Both the position numbers and the translations under genes were made by a program. Positions 21,137 through 29,681 of a stretch of 42,022 nucleotides of DNA are shown piece by piece. The notes beneath the pieces were generated by a model. The model searched no databases and was not told the DNA's origin. It was given only the letters and a program-made list of their open reading frames with translations. Every line of letters starts with the position of its first letter. Position 1 is the first letter of the stretch. The stretch is from an uncultured bacterium (GTDB lineage: Bacteria > Patescibacteriota > Minisyncoccia > Phycocordibacterales > UBA918): contig CAJXAG010000003.1 in the NCBI GenBank assembly GCA_913050645.1, forward strand, positions 1-42,022, read 5' to 3'.

Positions 21137-22699
21137 ATGGATCAGGTACTCTTCTTCGATACGACGTGTCGAGATGGTAAGCAGGCACCGGGGAATAACC
21201 ACGGACCTGCAGACACGGTGCGTATTGCACATCAGGCTGCTGCACTTGGTATCAATATCTTCGAGGCAGGTTTTGCTGTTTCCTCGGAGCTTGATTTCCA
21301 GTCAGTCTCACGTGTTGCAAAAGAAGTTGATGGTATCGTGCCGTGCTCACTTGCACGCGCAAGCACAAAGGATATTGAAGCAGCTGCACGTGCACTTGAG
21401 GGTGCGCTTGTTTCGCCACGTATCCATACGTTTATAGCAACTAGTGATATTCATATGGAACATAAGCTGCAGATGAGTCGTGATCAGGTGCTTGAAAAAG
21501 TTGCGGATTCGGTACGGTTCGCACGGACATTTGTGGATGATGTGGAGTGGTCTGCGGAGGATGCGATGCGCAGTGACTTTGAGTTTCTTAAGCTCGCGGT
21601 GCGTGAAGCAATTTTCGCCGGTGCACGCACGGTCAACGTGCCAGACACGGTGGGATATCTCATGCCCGGTATGATTCGAGAGAAAGTTTCTCAGCTTATT
21701 GCTGAGGTACCTGAGATTAACGAGTACGGTGTGGTTGTGTCGGTACATTGTCATGATGATCTGGATTGTGCTACCGCCAACACGCTTGCAGGTATCGAAG
21801 GTGGTGCGCGGCAAGTTGAGTGTACGATCAACGGTATTGGCGAGCGTGCAGGGAATACGCACTATGCACCGGTTGTCATGGCACTGTCATTGCATAAAGA
21901 CTACTTTGGTGTGACGCACAGTATCAACACGCAAGCTATTGGTGATACAGCGCGGTTGCTTTCATCAGTGCTCCAAAAGCCAGTGCCGAGCAATTTGCCC
22001 GTTGTGGGTGAAAATGTATTTGCGCATGGCTCAGGTATTCATCAACATGGTGTCAGTGGCAACACACAAACGTATGAGATCATGACACCCGATTCGGTTG
22101 GTTGGAAAGCTGAAGGGTTTCCACTTTCGTCCCAGTCTGGTCGTCGCGGCCTTTCTGAGCGTTTGCGCCTGCTGGGGTACGAGCTTGGCGAGAATGAGCT
22201 GCGCGTTGTGTATGATCGCTTTGAGTCGTATGCGACAGGACGCAGTCTCGTTTCCAACAATGAGCTGCATATGCTCATGCAGCAACATCGGTGTGGGGTT
22301 GACCATGCTGCACATCGCATCGTGCTTGATGATATCTCGTATGCAAAAGTAGGTGATGTTGTTGGAGCAAGTGTAACACTCTGCTATGGGGGAGTGATGC
22401 ATCATGGTAATGGGCGTGGTGCGGGTCCGTTTGCAGCAGCAAAACAAGCTTTGTCGGAAGCATTGCGTGCATGTGATGTTTCACTTGCTGATATTTCGCT
22501 TGTACACTATGACCTTGAGAAAGGAGAAGGTGGTGCAGATGCAATCGGACAGGCACACATTACAGTCCAAAGTGAAACCATGACTGGCTTTGGGTATGCA
22601 GAAAATGTCGATACAGTACTTGCAAGTGTCCAGGCATATGTACAGGCGGTGAATCACTTGTTGCTTGTGGGGATTCCAAAAGATCAGGTGGATGTGTGA
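21137..22699 (+). CDS. leuA: 2-isopropylmalate synthase
   Basis: 520 residues from the ATG at 21137, fixed by AAGGAG nine bases upstream; the frame is open further 5' but has no signal there. The DRE-TIM catalytic domain has FFDTTCRDGKQAPG (R12, D13), the Gly-rich NVPDTVGY, metal ligands HCHDD and NTLAGIEGGARQVECTING, and GIGERAGN. The regulatory LeuA_dimer domain (about 390-515) is intact, so leucine feedback is likely. The enzyme condenses acetyl-CoA and 2-oxoisovalerate, the first step of leucine synthesis. The usual DGEQ is DGKQ here. No leuB/C/D gene is nearby, which is odd for a leucine pathway. The leader carries a leucine attenuator. Confidence 0.92.
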   Translation: MDQVLFFDTTCRDGKQAPGNNHGPADTVRIAHQAAALGINIFEAGFAVSSELDFQSVSRVAKEVDGIVPCSLARASTKDIEAAARALEGALVSPRIHTFIATSDIHMEHKLQMSRDQVLEKVADSVRFARTFVDDVEWSAEDAMRSDFEFLKLAVREAIFAGARTVNVPDTVGYLMPGMIREKVSQLIAEVPEINEYGVVVSVHCHDDLDCATANTLAGIEGGARQVECTINGIGERAGNTHYAPVVMALSLHKDYFGVTHSINTQAIGDTARLLSSVLQKPVPSNLPVVGENVFAHGSGIHQHGVSGNTQTYEIMTPDSVGWKAEGFPLSSQSGRRGLSERLRLLGYELGENELRVVYDRFESYATGRSLVSNNELHMLMQQHRCGVDHAAHRIVLDDISYAKVGDVVGASVTLCYGGVMHHGNGRGAGPFAAAKQALSEALRACDVSLADISLVHYDLEKGEGGADAIGQAHITVQSETMTGFGYAENVDTVLASVQAYVQAVNHLLLVGIPKDQVDV

Positions 22700-22715
22700 T
22701 ACTCAAATAAAAAAC

Positions 22716-22741
22716 AAGGCGGATGCAATCGCATCCGCCTT
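22716..22741. terminator. Terminator between leuA and the convergent gene
   Basis: AAGGCGGATGC / GCATCCGCCTT, 11 bp, loop AATC, then TTTACT on the plus side. Confidence 0.88.
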
Positions 22742-22744
22742 TTA

Positions 22745-23335
22745 CTATTCCCAATCAGCAGGAAAGCAGTTTTTGTCATAGTATTTTTTCATCACGCAGT
22801 CGTACTGGTGTGCGATGAAGTCCTCGCTCACTACACCTCCCCAAGCGTCAATGCCGACATTGATAATCGGTTGGCCGTTGGGCATATACTGGGTGCGCCA
22901 GATTCCATGGACATGGCCACAGAGGGCCGGTCGCCCATTGAAGTTACTTATGTCGATACAGTCAGTAGGCTTATGTGCCAGCGTATAGATTTTATTGTCT
23001 ACACGTACCACGGATTGCATGTGCACTTCATGAAAAATGGACTGCTCTTGGTTACGCTCGATGAACTCATCAAGGGTAAATGCTTTGTTAGCGTACTCCT
23101 TGTCACCTAGAATGAGAATCTTATGACATTCAGGAAGTCTTTGGAGCGTTCGAAGATCATCAAGTGTAATCCCAATATCACCCAAAAAGACAATTGTGTC
23201 TTCAGATGTAAGCAGGTCTTGGCATTGTTGCAGCCATTCCTCAACCATAACCTCTGTAGGGTGTGGGCGAAGATACGAGTGGGTATTGGGGAGCTGTTGT
23301 TCCCCAACATGCCAGTCGGACGTGAAGTAAATCAT
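22745..23335 (-). CDS. Calcineurin-like metallophosphoesterase
   Basis: 196 residues with most of the metallophosphoesterase motifs: FTSDWHVG (D7, H9), FLGDIG (D53), a region ILGDKE where GNHE is expected, LAHKP and GHVHG. The missing Asn/His of the third motif may reduce or change activity. Otherwise it resembles phage- and bacterial-type short phosphoesterases such as the 'phosphohydrolase' ligT-neighbour class. It overlaps the upstream nucleoside deoxyribosyltransferase-like gene by four bases (ATGA) and is the third gene of a TrmB-controlled operon, suggesting a nucleotide-processing role. Confidence 0.87.
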   Translation of the reverse strand: MIYFTSDWHVGEQQLPNTHSYLRPHPTEVMVEEWLQQCQDLLTSEDTIVFLGDIGITLDDLRTLQRLPECHKILILGDKEYANKAFTLDEFIERNQEQSIFHEVHMQSVVRVDNKIYTLAHKPTDCIDISNFNGRPALCGHVHGIWRTQYMPNGQPIINVGIDAWGGVVSEDFIAHQYDCVMKKYYDKNCFPADWE

Positions 23336-23949
23336 GCTGCAGTCCTTCTGCTTTGTAGTGCAATGTTAATTGCTGCATTGACGCTATCTTCGAGTGTTTC
23401 GAAGATAGGTACCTGAGGAACTTTTGTCCGAAGCTCGTACCGCACTGTGTCCCATTCAGGGAACTCAGGATCGGCGCCAATCACAACTCGTAGATCGGGT
23501 TTATGGAACTGGATTGTGGAAATCATTTCACCAAGTTCAAGCATGGTGATTTGTGCATACGATTTCCCTGGATGCTTCTCGTTCTCCGCTTTTTTGCCAA
23601 GAAAGAAGAAGCCACATCCACCAGTGTCTTCAGCTTCGCTTAGACCCATAGCACGGTCGATATAGTAGTTTTCCCAAGCTCTCTGTCGTGGGAAAGTTTC
23701 ATACCGAGGCCAGTCGCGCTCAGCATACTCTGTTGTCTGTTCTGACAATTCGGTCGGTCGAGCAGGACATGCAAAGAAAACATCTTCGTTCATAGTAATT
23801 GCATGTTCAATGGCTCTGCCATGCCAGGGAAACGAATTCCGAATTGGGCCAAGCGAGAAGAGTACCGGCTTACGGGTCGGTATTTTCACCTTGCGACCTG
23901 CGTCTGAAACACCAAACGCGATAGGGAGGTGTATTTGCGTTCGATACAT
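23332..23949 (-). CDS. Nucleoside 2-deoxyribosyltransferase-like protein
   Basis: 205 residues from the ATG at 23949; AAGGAG seven to eight bases upstream supports it over a TTG at 23955. The order VLFSLGPIRNSFPWHGRAIE, FFACPAR, FPRQRAWENYYIDRAM, CGFFFLGKK and SYAQITMLELGEMIS follows the Nuc_deoxyrib_tr/PF15891-like fold. That fold has a substrate-binding GPI loop, a QxxWE helix and a catalytic Glu in T-x-x-E-L-G. These enzymes exchange bases on deoxynucleosides or cleave nucleosides. The operon context with a phosphoesterase fits nucleoside salvage or nucleotide-signal degradation. Function is inferred. Confidence 0.7.
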   Translation of the reverse strand: MYRTQIHLPIAFGVSDAGRKVKIPTRKPVLFSLGPIRNSFPWHGRAIEHAITMNEDVFFACPARPTELSEQTTEYAERDWPRYETFPRQRAWENYYIDRAMGLSEAEDTGGCGFFFLGKKAENEKHPGKSYAQITMLELGEMISTIQFHKPDLRVVIGADPEFPEWDTVRYELRTKVPQVPIFETLEDSVNAAINIALQSRRTAA

Positions 23950-24014
23950 TCTCAATCTCCTTTCTTTGTGAAGTTCTATTCCTGCCGCAACAGTACCATT
24001 TCTTTGCGTTTTGT

Positions 24015-24758
24015 CTATAGACTGCGGCGATTATGCTTGCGCAACTGCCGGAAGAGCATCATAAAGATATCTTTTTGCATTTGCGCAAGTACCGGGTTTT
24101 CAATAATAGTCGCAATAGGTTGGGTGTAGTCGATAAAGGCAATTTTGCTTCCATAGACGATCTGCGATACACCATAGTCAAATGGAAGGTATTCGTCAGG
24201 TACCACCATAAGTGATTCGTCCAATGATGGTTCGCGTGAGGTGGAGTAGGTTGGGTTAGTAATTACGAGGCGTTCAAGCTGAAGCTTGCCACGCTCCTCT
24301 TCGTATCCTTTTGGAAAGCCAACTGACTTTAGCTCATCAACACCTTCCGCACTGTACCGATAGTATGTCTCGCCCTTTTTCAGTGTCAGGAGAATATCTT
24401 CATAGACCGCGTGTACACCTGCTTTACCGTCGAGCCTTCGAACAATCGGCGTTTTATTATCTTGCAGTTGTATGAGTTTTGGGATCACTGTGTCGAGCTC
24501 TTCATGGAGGGAATGAATGCGGTCGCGTAGTCGCTCGGGCGGTTCAGCAGCGTAGTGAATGAGTTTGCCGACACGTCGTTCACTAATAAGACCCTTTTCT
24601 TTCAGGTGGGGAAGGGCACGGTAAATCGCTGGACGGTGGAGTTTGCTTGTGCGCGAAATCTCAGAGATGGTTTGCGTTCCGTACTCAATAAGATCCATAT
24701 AAATGCCCGATTCAGTGTCGGTTAAGCCAAAGTTGGTGAGCAGTTTCTTTAATTCCAT
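24015..24758 (-). CDS. TrmB-family transcription regulator
   Basis: 247 residues. The N-terminal winged helix matches TrmB (LTNFGLTDTESGIYMDLIEY, ISEISRTSKLHRPAIYRALP, LKEKGLISERRVGK, residues 5-70), a linker coiled coil follows (LRDRIHSLHEELDTVIPKL), and then an effector-like domain of the PLD-superfamily type (YEDILLTLKKGETYYRYS, SKIAFIDYTQPIATIIEN). TrmB proteins are sugar- or ligand-responsive regulators, mostly archaeal and common in CPR. It is first in the operon and divergent from the flotillin leader, so it may control both. A paralogue lies at 38502. Confidence 0.85.
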   Translation of the reverse strand: MELKKLLTNFGLTDTESGIYMDLIEYGTQTISEISRTSKLHRPAIYRALPHLKEKGLISERRVGKLIHYAAEPPERLRDRIHSLHEELDTVIPKLIQLQDNKTPIVRRLDGKAGVHAVYEDILLTLKKGETYYRYSAEGVDELKSVGFPKGYEEERGKLQLERLVITNPTYSTSREPSLDESLMVVPDEYLPFDYGVSQIVYGSKIAFIDYTQPIATIIENPVLAQMQKDIFMMLFRQLRKHNRRSL

Positions 24759-24862
24759 AAATATGTATTTTTATGTTACAACTCTTTTATATCATAAACA
24801 TGGCTAAAAATAAAGCTCTAATACCTAAAAACAGAGTTTTTCACTACACATTGTATTATTTT

Positions 24863-24888
24863 TTTACACAATTTAACTTAAATATAAT
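24863..24888 (+). promoter_or_regulatory. Possible promoter of the long leader
   Basis: TATAAT at 24883-24888 in a very AT-rich segment, with TTTACA at 24863-24868 (spacing 14, short). It would start the hairpin-rich leader that runs toward the 33-residue peptide and the flotillin gene. Confidence 0.4.
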
Positions 24889-25139
24889 ATAGTAAGGGTG
24901 TTGGAAAGAAAGAAAGCAAACGAAATCCGACACAGTACATAAACAATTTGTTAAATCTGACAACTGAAGGAAGGTTCCTTGCAAGGCTTTTCTTGGATGA
25001 TGTTTTTGTCAGATTTAGCATCAAAAGAGAAAAGCACTGCAAAGAGCGTTTCCTTCCGGAAACGCTCTTTCGCATGCTGGTGTCATGGTGACAACAGGAG
25101 ACAATGCGAAGCTCTTCACAAGCAAAAGGAGAAATAGCT
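24889..25139 (+). other. Hairpin-rich leader region
   Basis: TAAATCTGACAA (24952-24963) pairs with TTGTCAGATTTA (25006-25017). AAGGAA/TTCCTT forms a small stem at 24967-24980. AAAGAGCGTTTCC / GGAAACGCTCTTT (about 25040-25069) is a 13-bp hairpin, and TGTCATGGTGACA follows. An 11-codon frame with AGGAG (ATG at 25103, MRSSSQAKGEI) ends three bases before the next start. No larger gene is present. Confidence 0.5.
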
Positions 25140-25241
25140 ATGGAACTGCTGACAGCACTCTTCATCATAAAGACTGGCGTCATGGCGGTGATCTTGCTGG
25201 GGCTCTGGGTGATGAATCGTTCTTTCAATCAGGCGAGCTGA
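25140..25241 (+). CDS. 33-residue single-helix membrane peptide
   Basis: AAAAGGAG lies eight bases before the ATG at 25140. The peptide is MELLTALFIIKTGVMAVILL followed by GLWVMN, one membrane helix with a short tail. Its stop overlaps the hairpin CAGGCGAGC/GCTCGCCTG (25230-25251). Small membrane peptides upstream of flotillin-like genes might act with the scaffold; this is speculation. The strong ribosome binding site argues that it is expressed. Confidence 0.6.
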   Translation: MELLTALFIIKTGVMAVILLGLWVMNRSFNQAS

Positions 25242-25477
25242 GGCTCGCCTGATAGCTACAATTTCAATAAATCTGACACATTCCTTCAGTACTGCTTGGC
25301 AGCGCCAAGCAGTCTTGTGTGGAGTGTTTATGACAAATGCTCTGTGTTATCGCAGGTTCACCTGATGGATAGCGCGTTCTTTAAAGCTTCAAGGCGGTAG
25401 TCTTGACATATCAGTTATTTTGTTCATAATTTTGCGCAGACTAACGAAGATCCTCAAAAGAGAAAAGGAAAACGAAA
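25242..25477 (+). promoter_or_regulatory. Second leader segment and promoter of the flotillin-like gene
   Basis: TTGACA (25403-25408), 16 bases, CATAAT (25425-25430): a good sigma-70-type promoter with a roughly 40-base UTR and a GGA-type ribosome binding site. Upstream, a second TAAATCTGACA word (about 25264) and the hairpin ACTGCTTGG/CCAAGCAGT repeat features of the first leader segment. Confidence 0.65.
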
Positions 25478-26899
25478 ATGGAAATGTTTCTTTCAAGTGC
25501 TGTTTGGGTGACGGCTGTTGTTGTCATCCTTCTGGTTGTTACGCTGGGTATCTCTATCTGGCTACGTACTGTTGTGCCCACAAACCGTGTACATGTGGTG
25601 CAGTCCGCAAAGCGAACAACGTCCTATGGCGGTGTTGCAGAAACCAACCAAGGCAACGTCTACTGGGTCTGGCCCTCGTGGGTGCCGCGGTTTGGTGTGA
25701 CGGTTATCGATCTGCCGATCTCTAACTTCGACTTGTCGCTCAATGCCTATGAGGCATACGACAAAAACCGTGTGCCGTTCGTTGTTGATGTAGTGGCCTT
25801 CTTTCGTATTACCGATACGGACAAGGCAGCGCGTCGTGTGAAGACGATCGAGGAGCTGCAAGATCAACTGAACAAAATCGTGCAGGGTGCAGTGCGTAAA
25901 GTACTTGCTTCTGACGAGATTGACTCGATTATGCTCGAACGTGCAAAGTTCGGCGACATGTTCACCGACGAGGTTGCCGGTCAGCTCGAAGAGTGGGGTG
26001 TTGAGTCAGTCAAAGCGATGGAACTGATGGACATCCGTGACTCGAATGGCAGCAATGTCATCGAGAACATCATGGCAAAACAGACATCGTTCATCGACAT
26101 GGAAAGTCGGACCGAGGTTGCAACCAACAAGAAGAAGGCTGAAACTGCGGAAATCGAAGCTCAACAGGAGATCGATGTTCGTCAGCAAGAGGCCGAACAG
26201 GTCGTGGGTGAACGGACTGCGGAAAAAGACAAAGCAGTCGGTATCGCGACAGAGCAATCTCAACAGGAAGTTCTGACCGAACAGCGTGAGACCACCGATC
26301 GTCAGATGGAGGTTCGCCGCGTTGAAGAGGTTAAAACTGCCGAGATCGAACGTGACAAGGAAATCGTTGCGGCCGATCAGGAAAAGCAGACAACAGTTAT
26401 TGTTGCTGACGGTAAGCTCGAAGCTGAGCGCCGTGAGGCAACAGGTATCGAAGTTGTTGGTACAGCGAAAGCTGCTGCCGAGCAGGCCATGCAGATGGCC
26501 CCGGTTGAAGCGAAAATTGCGCTTGCCAAGGAAATCGGTACGAACCCCGCCTTCCAGGCATACCTGCAGGTTATCGAAGCAGTTGCTGCTCAAAAAGAGA
26601 TCGGCATCGCTCAGGCCGCAGCGCTGGTTGAGGCTGACCTGAAGGTCATTGCCAACACCGGTGATGCCTCGAAAGGGGCTGGTCTGATTGGTGGTGTGCT
26701 TAGCTCGCAAGGCGGCACCAACTTGGCTGCTTCGCTTGAGGCGCTTGCCAATACACCGATGGGTAAAGGGATGCTGGACAAGTTCGGCATCACCCCTGAG
26801 GAGGCTGTTGTGGCAGTTCAAAATCTTCCGAAAGCCGAGACTTCTGAAGTAGAAGATGAGACTGACTCTGATCCTTCTGACGAAGCTCCGCAGTCGTAA
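25478..26899 (+). CDS. Flotillin-like SPFH/Band 7 protein
   Basis: 473 residues. Residues 8-30 form a membrane segment (VWVTAVVVILLVVTLGISIW). An SPFH domain covers about 35-200 (VPTNRVHVVQSAKRTTSYGG, VPFVVDVVAFFRITD, VESVKAMELMDIRDSNG). A long Glu/Ala/Gln-rich coiled coil runs over about 200-330 (AETAEIEAQQEIDVRQQEAE) and a flotillin-type C-terminus ends in an acidic tail. Flotillins scaffold membrane microdomains. No NfeD partner gene is adjacent, only the 33-residue membrane peptide upstream. Base composition is more GC-rich than the neighbours. Confidence 0.9.
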   Translation: MEMFLSSAVWVTAVVVILLVVTLGISIWLRTVVPTNRVHVVQSAKRTTSYGGVAETNQGNVYWVWPSWVPRFGVTVIDLPISNFDLSLNAYEAYDKNRVPFVVDVVAFFRITDTDKAARRVKTIEELQDQLNKIVQGAVRKVLASDEIDSIMLERAKFGDMFTDEVAGQLEEWGVESVKAMELMDIRDSNGSNVIENIMAKQTSFIDMESRTEVATNKKKAETAEIEAQQEIDVRQQEAEQVVGERTAEKDKAVGIATEQSQQEVLTEQRETTDRQMEVRRVEEVKTAEIERDKEIVAADQEKQTTVIVADGKLEAERREATGIEVVGTAKAAAEQAMQMAPVEAKIALAKEIGTNPAFQAYLQVIEAVAAQKEIGIAQAAALVEADLKVIANTGDASKGAGLIGGVLSSQGGTNLAASLEALANTPMGKGMLDKFGITPEEAVVAVQNLPKAETSEVEDETDSDPSDEAPQS

Positions 26900-26917
26900 G
26901 ACTGCAACAACAAAAAC

Positions 26918-26943
26918 AACCCTAGCGAAATTTCGCTAGGGTT
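26918..26943. terminator. Terminator after the flotillin-like gene
   Basis: AACCCTAGCGAAA / TTTCGCTAGGGTT, 13 bp perfect without a separate loop, followed by TTCTTTT. Shared with the convergent gene at 26949. Confidence 0.85.
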
Positions 26944-26948
26944 TTCTT

Positions 26949-27296
26949 TTATGAGGGTTTATGTTCTGACATAACCATACCTTGGTGTGGCTGGAGTAAA
27001 ACTACAAAATGTATGGGGTGTAGCTCTGGTAGGGTACTGATTTTTTGTGTAAGTTGGTCACTGTGTTCTTTTGCTTTTTGCATAACACGCGATCCAGCAG
27101 TGATGCTGAAAATGAGCCCGTCGATGTTTGATGCAATTTCTTGGTCCTGCGGGCTAATCGGTTCTGGGATTACCTTTATGTTTTCTTCTGGGTAACCAAA
27201 TTCGTTTGCGACCAATGTTTCAATGTTGGTTATATTGACCTTAAGTGCGTCACGTATTGTTTGATCCTCAAAGAAAGTTACTCTCACATGTGGCAT
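26949..27296 (-). CDS. Hypothetical 115-residue protein
   Basis: AAAGGAG about seven bases before the ATG at 27296. The start PHVRVTFFEDQTIRDALKVN and the mixed alpha/beta pattern (NIKVIPEPISPQDQEIASNI, LIFSITAGSRVMQKAKEHSD, HPIHFVVLLQPHQGMV) suggest a small tautomerase- or CHMI-like fold, but there is no clear catalytic motif apart from a near-N-terminal Pro. I do not assign a function. It is monocistronic. Confidence 0.65.
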   Translation of the reverse strand: MPHVRVTFFEDQTIRDALKVNITNIETLVANEFGYPEENIKVIPEPISPQDQEIASNIDGLIFSITAGSRVMQKAKEHSDQLTQKISTLPELHPIHFVVLLQPHQGMVMSEHKPS

Positions 27297-27367
27297 TGCT
27301 TGCTCCTTTGTGTACTATTTATATTGAACACTACTACGAAAGATATATTTGTCGATAGTATCGAAAG

Positions 27368-27396
27368 AAAAACCCTGGCTGCTAGCCAGGGTTTTT
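27368..27396. terminator. Terminator between 26949 gene and guaC
   Basis: AAAAACCCTGGCT / AGCCAGGGTTTTT, 13 bp, loop GCT. On the minus strand it ends guaC transcription. Confidence 0.88.
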
Positions 27397-27397
27397 C

Positions 27398-28468
27398 TTA
27401 GTTACCGGTATCGAACTGCTCGAGATAGGTAGTGAGTTGTTTATTTACTCGTACAAATGTAGTTCGTTTTGAGAACTCTTTGAGTTTTCGTGCACCTATA
27501 TATGTACCTGTGCTACGTAGTGACCCGAAGAGATCTTGCAGGTAGTGTGCAATGTCGCCTTTGTATGGCATGAGCACTTCGCGACCTTCGCTTGCACGGT
27601 GCTTCTCTTTCTTTCCATAAAATGTTTCCAGCGCTTTGTTTGAAGAAGATCCGAAGTATTCTTTATACTTCTTTCCATTTTTCTCAACAATCTCTCCAGC
27701 GCTTTGATCGTATCCTGAGAACATTGAACCAAACATATTAAAATCAGCTCCTGCGCAAAATGCTTTCGCGACACAAGAAGGAAACTGTTGTCCACCGTCA
27801 GCGATTACTAATCCGTATCCTTGGTCATTGTCGATACCATGTGCCGCATCTGCACACTCGATTACTGCGGATAGCTGTGGGTAGCCCACACCGGTCATTC
27901 GGCGCGTAGTGCACGCTGAGCCGGGCCCAATACCTACTTTCACAATATCGGCACCATTAAGAATGATTTCTTCTGTGATTTCATTGGTTACCACATTACC
28001 CGCGATGATGATGTGCTCGGGGCAGAGTGTTCGCAGTTCGCGTATTTTTTCTAGGAATACTTCAAGGTATCCATTAGGGATATCGATGCAGATGAATGAG
28101 AAATGCTTCATAAGGTCCGCAGCAATCATTGCATGCAACTTTTCGAAGTCTTCTGCTCGGGTACCAAGAGTGTACACAACGTAATCTGGATTGGTAAAGT
28201 CAGCAAAAAACTTTTTAAAGTCTTCTACATCATAGTATTTATGAAAGGTAGTGATCATTTTATGTGGCGCAAGTGTTTGTGCCATTTCAAAAGTGCCACA
28301 AGTCGCCATGTTGGCGGTCATGATCGGGATACCGGTCCATTTTTTAGGGGAGTGATAAAAGGAAAAGGTCCGCTCCAGCTGCACCTCTTTACGTGAGGTC
28401 AACGTACTTCGCTTTGGGCGAAGGAGGACATCGCTATAATCTAGCTTTAAATCTTCTTCAATTCGCAT
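27398..28468 (-). CDS. guaC: GMP reductase
   Basis: 356 residues from the ATG at 28468. The IMPDH/GMPR barrel begins [16 protein letters not shown] and [17 protein letters not shown]. The catalytic loop is [20 protein letters not shown] with the nucleophilic Cys, followed by [20 protein letters not shown] and [15 protein letters not shown]. There are no CBS domains, and the C-terminus matches GMP reductase rather than IMP dehydrogenase. It converts GMP to IMP with NADPH, recycling purines. On the minus strand TGC-TACACT ends eight bases before the ATG, a nearly leaderless start, and no ribosome binding site is visible. Monocistronic. Confidence 0.92.
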   Translation of the reverse strand: MRIEEDLKLDYSDVLLRPKRSTLTSRKEVQLERTFSFYHSPKKWTGIPIMTANMATCGTFEMAQTLAPHKMITTFHKYYDVEDFKKFFADFTNPDYVVYTLGTRAEDFEKLHAMIAADLMKHFSFICIDIPNGYLEVFLEKIRELRTLCPEHIIIAGNVVTNEITEEIILNGADIVKVGIGPGSACTTRRMTGVGYPQLSAVIECADAAHGIDNDQGYGLVIADGGQQFPSCVAKAFCAGADFNMFGSMFSGYDQSAGEIVEKNGKKYKEYFGSSSNKALETFYGKKEKHRASEGREVLMPYKGDIAHYLQDLFGSLRSTGTYIGARKLKEFSKRTTFVRVNKQLTTYLEQFDTGN

Positions 28469-28510
28469 ACCTGCCAAGTGTAGCAGATGCATGTGGTCTG
28501 TCTATGAAAT

Positions 28511-28538
28511 AAACCCTGACGGAAGCCCGTCAGGGTTT
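28511..28538. terminator. Terminator after the alpha/beta hydrolase gene
   Basis: AAACCCTGACGG / CCGTCAGGGTTT, 12 bp, loop AAGC. On the minus strand it follows the hydrolase stop, before guaC. Confidence 0.8.
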
Positions 28539-28546
28539 TTCTGTGT

Positions 28547-29548
28547 TTAGTGTGCGTCAGCTTCGATAATCTGCCGCAATACACCCGGCCGTTCGATACC
28601 CAGTGCGGTGTGTCCCGCACCTTCACGAACAAACGAGGCCCATGCGTCAATCAGTGCAAACAGGTCACCACCACCATTTCCGTGATCGCGCAGCAGATAC
28701 TCATGGTACTCACGGGGAGTAAACAGTCGGTCGCTGTGTCCACTTAAGAGTGTAACTCGCACTGGTGTTGATTTTAGGTACAGCAGCAGTGTGCCAACAT
28801 CTGCTTTGATACCCTCGGGCACCTCATCAGTCAATCGCCAGATAGACTTTTGCGCGAAGTTGCGCATAAACGTACGTCCAGCGCGACCTGACGGTTCCAG
28901 TAGTTGCGTGTCACCTCGCAAGACCTGGCCGGCAATGTCGGTCATTTGATCAAATGCCTGGTGTGCAAACTTCGCCGCAATCAGAAAAGTGTCTTGGTCT
29001 TTTTGAAATCCCTCGGGGTTGACCAGGGTAAGGGTGGGTACGTGTTTAGCATGCAGTGCCGCAACGTGTGTTGCGAGCATACCTCCCTGCGAGTGTCCCA
29101 CTAGATGATACTGATTGGCGTCGAGTTGGTCTAGTAAGGCGTCAAGAGCAAATACTTTGCGCAATACCACGTCAGGCACCGTGTATGTACCTTGGAATTG
29201 CGCATGCATTTCAGACAGTGGTCCTGTGTATCCATAGATCGGATTCACAAATACCGTCACGTATCCCTTGTGGTAGAAATCAAAGAGTTCGCCAGCGTAT
29301 GCATGTACCCCCTGGGAAAACCCACCAATCAAAACGATAGGTTTGTCATGAAGTATTTCCTCAGGAATGATGATGGTGTAGACGTCATCACAATGCTCAA
29401 GCTGGATACCTCGCTCAACTTCTATTTGTTCAACAAAGTCATGTGCGTGTTCGATCTGCTGTGCAACATCCTTTGAAAGTTCTTTGCGCAGCAGCATTTT
29501 GCGGATAGTCATGACGGGATTGTATAGCAACTCCTTAAGTTTGGTCAC
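28547..29548 (-). CDS. Alpha/beta hydrolase
   Basis: 333 residues starting at a GTG, fixed by AGGAGG six bases upstream. It has the hydrolase-fold signature: an oxyanion region IVLIGGFSQGVHAYAGEL, the nucleophile elbow GHSQGG, a strand with acidic residue (RVTLLSGHSDRLFTP) and the terminal His in GAGHTALG. The product could be an esterase, lipase or thioesterase; the substrate is unknown. The first 60 residues are helical and charged. Monocistronic, with terminators on both sides. Confidence 0.85.
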   Translation of the reverse strand: MTKLKELLYNPVMTIRKMLLRKELSKDVAQQIEHAHDFVEQIEVERGIQLEHCDDVYTIIIPEEILHDKPIVLIGGFSQGVHAYAGELFDFYHKGYVTVFVNPIYGYTGPLSEMHAQFQGTYTVPDVVLRKVFALDALLDQLDANQYHLVGHSQGGMLATHVAALHAKHVPTLTLVNPEGFQKDQDTFLIAAKFAHQAFDQMTDIAGQVLRGDTQLLEPSGRAGRTFMRNFAQKSIWRLTDEVPEGIKADVGTLLLYLKSTPVRVTLLSGHSDRLFTPREYHEYLLRDHGNGGGDLFALIDAWASFVREGAGHTALGIERPGVLRQIIEADAH

Positions 29549-29644
29549 TGTGTACCTCCTGTAAAGAACAGTTTTATGAACAGTATCAGGAATTGTATGT
29601 TTGTCTATATTTTGCGTATGTGCTGCAAATGGCTACATTGCGCA

Positions 29645-29667
29645 TGCTACGATAACAGTACTAGTAC
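29645..29667 (+). promoter_or_regulatory. Promoter of the DUF4349-like gene
   Basis: Extended -10 TGC-TACGAT (TACGAT at 29648-29653). A 10-bp palindrome GTACTAGTAC (about 29658-29667) lies at the expected transcription start and might bind a regulator. The ATG is at 29682. Confidence 0.45.
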
Positions 29668-29681
29668 ATAACAACATATAT

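Noticed and set aside
21347-21862. 171-codon minus-strand frame inside leuA
   Set aside because: Antisense to conserved catalytic motifs of 2-isopropylmalate synthase, with no start signals.
26006-26821. 271-codon minus-strand frame antisense to the flotillin-like gene
   Set aside because: It is Leu/Phe/Cys-rich antisense of the coiled-coil region, which is unmistakable on the plus strand.
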